NCBI GenBank assembly: GCA_016296485.1
Contig: JAEDJF010000091.1
Span: 1 to 6,070 of the forward strand
DNA length: 6,070 nucleotides
Direction of reading: 5' to 3'
From: Oscillospiraceae bacterium
GTDB lineage: Bacteria > Bacillota > Clostridia > Oscillospirales > Ruminococcaceae
Shown: positions 4,533 to 6,070 of the stretch, in pieces
Layout of the letters: every line of letters begins with the position of its first letter
Position numbering within the stretch: the first letter of the stretch is position 1
Notes under the pieces: generated by a model
Databases searched by the model: none
Told to the model about the DNA's origin: nothing
The model's input: only the letters and a program-made list of their open reading frames with translations
Made by a program: the position numbers and the translations under genes

Positions 4533-6044
4533 TTAAGCCGTAATTTCTTCGGGCGTCTGCGCCTTCTGTTCCTCGAGCTTCGCGATGATTTTCTTTTTCC
4601 CTCTGATGTACTTGTCCGGAATGCTCTCGAGGTAGGTGACGGCGTCGGTGATTACCCCGTTCCTGTAAAGGCTGTCCGCCGTCTCAATCTGCATAAGCTC
4701 GCTCCAGTAGCTCGAAGCGCCAACGTCCACGGAGAGCTTCATTCCCTCCGTATCCACGGCGGAAAAGTCCACAAAGACCGAGGCGTTTTCGCCGCCCGCG
4801 TCGAAGCTCACCTCTCTAACGCCGTAGTACGCCCTTATCATATCGAGCATAATGAGGACGCAGTCCTCCCAGAACTGGTAAAAGCTCAGCTTCTGGAGCG
4901 CCAGCGGCGCGGAAGCGGCGTTCTGGAGGGCGATAATGGCGGAGGTGTTGTCCATGGCGATGTTGCCGAGGGCGACGTCCGACGCGCCGAGGCACTCCTT
5001 GGTGTAGCTGATGGTCTTTTCCACCAGCTCCATCGCCTGGGCGCTCATATCCGAAGCCCGGAAGGACGAAGCAACGGCGGTGTTGGGGTCCCCGGCGACT
5101 CCTATTGCCTGACCCACCCGGTTGGTCCACTGGCGAATCTTCGTGATGTCGTAAAAGAGCTTCGGGAAGGCCATATGCTTTTCGTGCTCCATCGCCATGG
5201 CCCAGAGCTTGTTGACGAAAATCTGGTTCGGAATGACGCCGGTAATCGCCGCCCTGCCGTGGTAGCTGTTCTTGACGCTCTCCCAGTTCATCCACGCCAG
5301 CGGATAGCGGCGAAGCCCTGTGTCCGCCGGGGGCTTAATAAGGCAGTCCTTCGCCGTGCGAAGGAAGCGGACGGTGCCGTCCTCCTTCCAAAGGCGGATG
5401 AGCTCGGTGGTGAGGTCGTTTCCGGCGTTCTCCCCCTCGTTCATATAGAGCCCCGCGCCGTCCGGACGGATATTTTCCCAGTCGGCAGCGCCGGCGGTCT
5501 TTGCCTCCTCCCGAAGCTCGGCGGCGCTTCGGCGGCGGACGATGATGATATAGGGCTGGTCCTCCGCCTCTTTTACGTAGGGGTTTCCGAAAAGGACCTT
5601 GGTGTTGTCAAGGTTCTCGATTCGGATTCTTCCGCCGGCGCCGCCGGTGGGCTCGAACCAGAAATAGAAACAGCCGTCGCCGTCCACGGCGCAGTTTCGG
5701 AGCATGTCCCTCGCAAGGGTCTTTGCCTTGGTCTGCTCGATGACGTTCGCCACCTCGCCCTCAAGACAGTCCGCAAGAAAATCCGCGTCGTCGCTCCTTG
5801 CCCCCGGGGTGAGGGCGACGGAAACGTCGTCCGAAACTATCATCGAGATAAGGTAGCAGACGGCGCGCTTGAGGAAGTTTATGACGGGCTTTTCAAGGTC
5901 CGGGGCGTTGACGCCCTTCCACTGGTCGCCGACGTAAAAGTCCTCGTTTTTCTGTGTGGTGCCGTAAAGTTCTATCGCCCGGTTGTAGCTTTCGCCCTTT
6001 TCGTATTCGGCGAAAACGCCCTCGGGCGTCAGGTTTTTGCGCAA
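4533..6044 (-). CDS. Phage portal protein
   Basis: The 503-residue product is the likely portal, the dodecameric ring at the capsid vertex through which the terminase pumps DNA and to which the tail joins. Visible hallmarks are the N-terminal FYVGDQWKGV (36-45) and EKPVINFLKRAV (51-62), then DGDGCFYFWF (121-130) within the wing region. YHGRAAITGVIPNQIFVNKL (261-280) is the conserved portal motif before the clip and stem, followed by long helices (330-405). The Lys/Glu-rich C-terminus (476-503) fits a crown tail. Length is normal for SPP1- or P22-type portals. The start is TTG (6044-6042): AAAGGGAG (6060-6053) lies 8 nt upstream and an in-frame TAA at 6062-6060 rules out any longer form. A nearer ATG at 6052-6050 is out of frame and reaches a stop after seven codons. 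The large terminase gene would be expected just beyond the right edge. Confidence 0.9.
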   Translation of the reverse strand: MRKNLTPEGVFAEYEKGESYNRAIELYGTTQKNEDFYVGDQWKGVNAPDLEKPVINFLKRAVCYLISMIVSDDVSVALTPGARSDDADFLADCLEGEVANVIEQTKAKTLARDMLRNCAVDGDGCFYFWFEPTGGAGGRIRIENLDNTKVLFGNPYVKEAEDQPYIIIVRRRSAAELREEAKTAGAADWENIRPDGAGLYMNEGENAGNDLTTELIRLWKEDGTVRFLRTAKDCLIKPPADTGLRRYPLAWMNWESVKNSYHGRAAITGVIPNQIFVNKLWAMAMEHEKHMAFPKLFYDITKIRQWTNRVGQAIGVAGDPNTAVASSFRASDMSAQAMELVEKTISYTKECLGASDVALGNIAMDNTSAIIALQNAASAPLALQKLSFYQFWEDCVLIMLDMIRAYYGVREVSFDAGGENASVFVDFSAVDTEGMKLSVDVGASSYWSELMQIETADSLYRNGVITDAVTYLESIPDKYIRGKKKIIAKLEEQKAQTPEEITA

Positions 6045-6070
6045 AAAATCATCTCCCTTTTATTTTTTGT
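6045..6070 (-). promoter_or_regulatory. Ribosome site fixing the TTG start of the portal gene
   Basis: AAAGGGAG (6060-6053) precedes the TTG by 8 nt. TAA in the portal frame (6062-6060) overlaps the start of this site and could also be the end of an upstream gene, but only eight bases remain before the window edge, so this cannot be decided. Confidence 0.65.

Noticed and set aside
3973..4536. 187-codon plus-strand open frame across scaffold and zinc-ribbon genes
   Set aside because: Ser/Phe-rich shadow of two minus-strand genes that have ribosome sites, overlapping start-stop and expected phage order.
6027..6052. ATG at 6052-6050 as the portal start
   Set aside because: Out of the portal frame and stops after seven codons; TTG at 6044 has correct spacing to the ribosome site.
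1..6070. CRISPR array, tRNA, rRNA, insertion sequence or attachment site
   Set aside because: No regularly spaced repeats, cloverleaf, transposase or terminal inverted repeats were seen; no convincing target-site duplication borders the cassette.

Overview
The window shows the head-assembly (morphogenesis) genes of a tailed phage or prophage, most likely of a Clostridia-type Bacillota host. The grounds for the host are strong AGGAGG-type ribosome sites, frequent TTG starts, a moderately high GC content and signal peptides typical of Bacillota lipoproteins. No integrase, repressor or host flank is present, so free phage and prophage cannot be told apart.

The late genes all lie on the minus strand and read from right to left: portal protein (6044-4533), a small cysteine-rich zinc-ribbon-like protein (4518-4315), a short acidic scaffold-like protein (4322-3960), then after a 2.3-kb interruption the major capsid protein with a fused Ig-like C-terminal domain (1653-562), and a coiled-coil protein of unknown function (525-10). 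The first three are tightly packed or overlapping. Portal, scaffold and coat in this order, with no separate capsid protease, fit a head built with a dedicated scaffold (SPP1/P22-like in general layout).

The unusual part is 1654-3959. Between scaffold and coat, which normally touch each other, sits a cassette in the opposite orientation. It holds a structured non-coding region with a good sigma-70-type promoter (1814-1842), a first lipoprotein gene whose start codon appears to be ATT rather than ATG (1988-2596), an in-frame 57-codon coding remnant (2597-2770), a second and larger lipoprotein gene (2797-3873), and a strong one-directional terminator (3928-3961). This is the layout of a phage 'moron': cargo with its own promoter and terminator inserted in a late operon. 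The two lipoproteins share a nearly copied signal-peptide region and a diverged core domain. The body of the first is much more AT-rich than everything around it, which points to mosaic assembly.

The lipoproteins should be exported and anchored on the outer face of the host membrane. Phage-encoded lipoproteins elsewhere act in superinfection exclusion or host-surface modification. That is only a hypothesis here.
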